Of a DNA stretch of 64,000 nucleotides, positions 61,672 through 64,000 are shown piece after piece. Position 1 is the first letter of the stretch; every line of letters begins with the position of its first letter. Below the pieces are notes generated by a model. The model did not search any database. It saw nothing but the letters and a program-made list of their open reading frames with translations, and was not told the origin of the DNA. The DNA lies in the NCBI RefSeq assembly GCF_020447315.1, contig NZ_JAJADQ010000012.1:124001-188000 (forward strand). Reading direction: 5' to 3'. The position numbers and the translations under genes were made by a program. Origin of the DNA: Hymenobacter nitidus. Lineage in GTDB: Bacteria; Bacteroidota; Bacteroidia; Cytophagales; Hymenobacteraceae.

Positions 61672-64000
61672 ATGAAACACGTCTTCTCTCTGCGGCTTCG
61701 GCTGCTCCTGCTGCTCGTGGCCTGTAGCCTGCTGGCCCGGCCTCTGGCGGCCCAGGTCCTGAGCGGCACCTTCGATACCGGCTTCACGCACACCGCAGCC
61801 ATTCACCCCGATGGTACGCTCTGGGCTTGGGGCAACAACACCAACGGCCAGCTCGGCGACGGCACCACTACCACGCGCACCAGTGCGGTGCAAGTAGGCG
61901 CGGCCACCACGTGGCAAAGCGTCAGCGCGGGCCGCAACTACACGTTGGCTCTAAGGGCCGACGGCACCTTGTGGGCCTGGGGGCTTAACAGCAGCGGTCA
62001 ACTCGGCGACGGCACCGTCGTGGACAAAACCACCCCCGTGCAAATCGGTACCGGCACCACGTGGAAAAACATTAGCGCGGGCGGTAGTCACACGCTGGCT
62101 GTACGGGCCGACGGCACCTTGTGGGCCTGGGGGCTTAACAGCAGAGGCCAGCTGGGAGACGGTACTGTCGTAAACAAAACCAGTCCGGTGCAAGTAGGCA
62201 CGGCCACCACCTGGCAAAGCGTCAGCGCGGGTATCAACCATACGCTAGCCGTGCGGGCTGACGGCACCTTGTGGGCCTGGGGCATCAACGTCAGCGGCCA
62301 ACTCGGCGACGGTACCCGGATCGACAAAAGCAGCCCGGTGCAAATAGGCACGGCCACCACGTGGCAAAGCGTCAGCGCGGGCGATATTCACACCGTGGCC
62401 CTGCGGGCTGACGGTACGCTCTGGGCCTGGGGCAACAATAGCAGCGGCCAGCTCGGCGACGGTAGCACTATCACGTACAGTAGCCCGGTGCAAGTAGGCA
62501 CGGCCACCACGTGGCAAAGCGTCAGCGCGGGCGATAGTCACACCGTGGGCCGTCGGGCCGACGGTACGCTCTGGGCCTGGGGGGATAATACAAACGGTCA
62601 GCTCGGCGACGGTACAACCGTCAGGAAAACCAGTCCGGTGCAAGTAGGTACGGCCACCACATGGACCGGCATCAGTGCGGGCAGCAGCCACACGCTGGCC
62701 CTGCGCGCCGATGGTGACCTGTGGGCCTGGGGCAGCAACAGCAGCGGCCAGCTCGGCGACGATGCTACCATCGGCCCCAACCGCACGGTACCCACGCAGA
62801 TTGGCACCGTTACCAGTTGGGCGCAAGTCAGCTCCAACAGCAACCACACCGTAGCCGTGCGCACCGACGGGACGCTGTGGGCCTGGGGCAGTAATGCCCA
62901 GGGCCAGCTCGGCGACGGCACGACCACCACCCGCACGGTCCCCGTGCAGATAGGTACTGCCACTACGTGGGTCCAGGTCAGCGCCGGGAACCTCCACACC
63001 CTGGCCGTGCGTGCCGATGGTACCCTGTGGGCCTGGGGCTATAATTTCTATGGGCGGCTCGGCGACGGTACGAACGTAAACAAAAGCAGCCCTGTGCAGA
63101 TTGGCACCGAAACCAGCTGGAAGCAGGTCAGTGCCAGTAATTCTCACTCCGTGGCCATCAAAACCGATGGCACGCTCTGGGCCTGGGGCTATAACATGCA
63201 AGGCCAGCTCGGCGACGGCACGACCACGGATAAATCCACCCCCGTGCAGATTGGCACCGCCACCGGCTGGGCGCAGGTCAGCTCCAGCGGCAGCCACACC
63301 GTAGCCGTGCGCACCGATGGCACCTTGTGGGCCTGGGGCCTTAATAGCCAGGGCCAGCTCGGCGATGGTACGACCCTGGGCAAAACCAGCCCGGTACGAG
63401 TGGGCGTGGAAACGACCTGGGTCCGCGCCAGCGGTGGTGGTTCTCACTCCGTGGCCGTACGCACCGATGGTACCTTGTGGGCCTGGGGCAACAACGCCAA
63501 CGGCCAGCTTGGCGACGGTACAACCGTTAGGAAAACCAGCCCGGTACAAGTGGGCACCGCCACCAATTGGACGCAGATTAGTGCTGGTCTTGACTACACC
63601 ACTGGTATTCGCACCGATGGTACCTTGTGGGCCTGGGGTGACAATTTCAACGGTCAGCTGGGCAACGGAACTGTCAATAACGCCAATGTGCCAACCCAAA
63701 CTGGCACAGCTACCGACTGGACGCAGGTCAGCGCCGGTAATAGCCGCACGCTGGCTATCCGCACCAGCGGCACGCTCTGGGGCTGGGGTGCTAATGGCGG
63801 CGGGTTTCTCGGGCTCGGCTACGCGGATGCCGGGTATGTCACGGCTCCCCAGCAAGCCGACGCGGCCCTGGTCACGCTCAGCCTGGCGGCTTCGCGCAGC
63901 TCCTTCAGCGCTGGTATCCGGCCCAACGGAGTGCTGGTCATGTGGGGCAGTAACAGCAGCGGCCAGCTCGGTAACGGCACCACTTCCTTTCCCCCCAACA
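61672..64000 (+). CDS. Exported RCC1-repeat protein (incomplete at the right edge)
   Basis: This gene starts at ATG 61672 and is open to the window end (776 codons). Signal peptide: RLRLLLLLVACSLLARPLAAQ. The rest is RCC1-type propeller repeats of 50 residues, each with TLWAWGxNxxGQLGDG. I count about 15 copies at near-exact 150-base steps (61822, 61972, 62122 and on), with one 156-base step at 62722-62878. RCC1 propellers bind protein or DNA partners. As an exported Bacteroidota protein it probably gains a T9SS sorting domain beyond the edge. Nucleotide identity between several repeats is very high. Confidence 0.92.
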   Translation, partial: MKHVFSLRLRLLLLLVACSLLARPLAAQVLSGTFDTGFTHTAAIHPDGTLWAWGNNTNGQLGDGTTTTRTSAVQVGAATTWQSVSAGRNYTLALRADGTLWAWGLNSSGQLGDGTVVDKTTPVQIGTGTTWKNISAGGSHTLAVRADGTLWAWGLNSRGQLGDGTVVNKTSPVQVGTATTWQSVSAGINHTLAVRADGTLWAWGINVSGQLGDGTRIDKSSPVQIGTATTWQSVSAGDIHTVALRADGTLWAWGNNSSGQLGDGSTITYSSPVQVGTATTWQSVSAGDSHTVGRRADGTLWAWGDNTNGQLGDGTTVRKTSPVQVGTATTWTGISAGSSHTLALRADGDLWAWGSNSSGQLGDDATIGPNRTVPTQIGTVTSWAQVSSNSNHTVAVRTDGTLWAWGSNAQGQLGDGTTTTRTVPVQIGTATTWVQVSAGNLHTLAVRADGTLWAWGYNFYGRLGDGTNVNKSSPVQIGTETSWKQVSASNSHSVAIKTDGTLWAWGYNMQGQLGDGTTTDKSTPVQIGTATGWAQVSSSGSHTVAVRTDGTLWAWGLNSQGQLGDGTTLGKTSPVRVGVETTWVRASGGGSHSVAVRTDGTLWAWGNNANGQLGDGTTVRKTSPVQVGTATNWTQISAGLDYTTGIRTDGTLWAWGDNFNGQLGNGTVNNANVPTQTGTATDWTQVSAGNSRTLAIRTSGTLWGWGANGGGFLGLGYADAGYVTAPQQADAALVTLSLAASRSSFSAGIRPNGVLVMWGSNSSGQLGNGTTSFPPN

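Noticed and set aside
62245-63855. 536-codon open frame on the minus strand across the RCC1 gene
   Set aside because: It is a shadow: 150-base repeats keep the antisense frame open, while the plus frame has a signal peptide and the RCC1 consensus.

Overview
The window looks like ordinary chromosome from a GC-rich Bacteroidota, most probably a Hymenobacter or close Hymenobacteraceae relative (order Cytophagales). The signs are: a type IX secretion (T9SS) C-terminal sorting domain, a TonB-dependent receptor paired with a DUF4249 lipoprotein, many short lipoproteins and 2TM/DUF-type Bacteroidota families, and promoters of the Bacteroidota -7 form TAnnTTTG (for example upstream of pheT, cysK and sucD). 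The genus is inference. I saw no rRNA, tRNA, CRISPR array, prophage or insertion-sequence transposase.

Layout. 1-5.6 kb: UV-damage endonuclease uvsE with a small partner, envelope proteins, a membrane metallophosphoesterase and radC. 5.7-11.6 kb: a DUF1684 protein, pheT, a coiled-coil protein followed by zapA, and ribonuclease Y (rny). 11.7-13.1 kb: an AT-rich patch carrying a DUF695-like gene. 13.1-19.4 kb: two lipoproteins flanking a mercuric-reductase-like flavoenzyme, then sucD, a cystathionine beta-synthase-like enzyme and a lone receiver protein. 19.5-28.9 kb: adenine deaminase, a small lipoprotein, a tandem pair of paralogous exported proteins, cmk, ispH, a DUF502 membrane protein, hydrolases and a macro-domain protein. 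29.1-35.1 kb: a sugar dehydrogenase, then a RimB-like/RimK/AstE-like peptide-modification cluster with GNAT acetyltransferases, and an OmpH/Skp-like chaperone. 35.3-44.9 kb: TonB receptor plus DUF4249 lipoprotein, a T9SS cargo protein, an outer-membrane barrel, an NAD(P)-binding protein, a CvfB-like RNA-binding protein and a BamA/TamA-like protein. 45.1-48.6 kb: a radical-SAM/DUF4130 DNA-repair pair split by two genes. 48.7-55.2 kb: rfbD, an MFS exporter, a Gre factor, an M1 aminopeptidase and an AraC regulator. 55.3-57.8 kb: aldehyde dehydrogenase and DUF779, separated by a small four-helix-bundle gene inside inverted repeats. 57.9-64 kb: small envelope proteins, an esterase, an unusual 42-bp tandem array, and a large RCC1-repeat protein running off the right edge.

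The genes are mostly housekeeping and envelope functions in short operons separated by strong bidirectional hairpin terminators. The most unusual material is between the genes. (i) The 56.87-57.37 kb unit has a 23S-rRNA-IVS/Avd-type four-helix-bundle gene bounded by inverted AATGA-rich repeats and sits exactly between the ALDH stop codon and the DUF779 start codon. (ii) Six 14-bp palindromes lie exactly 42 bp apart at 60510-60733. (iii) Several inverted-repeat elements abut stop codons, some sharing a GTGTCCTTGCGAG-type core.
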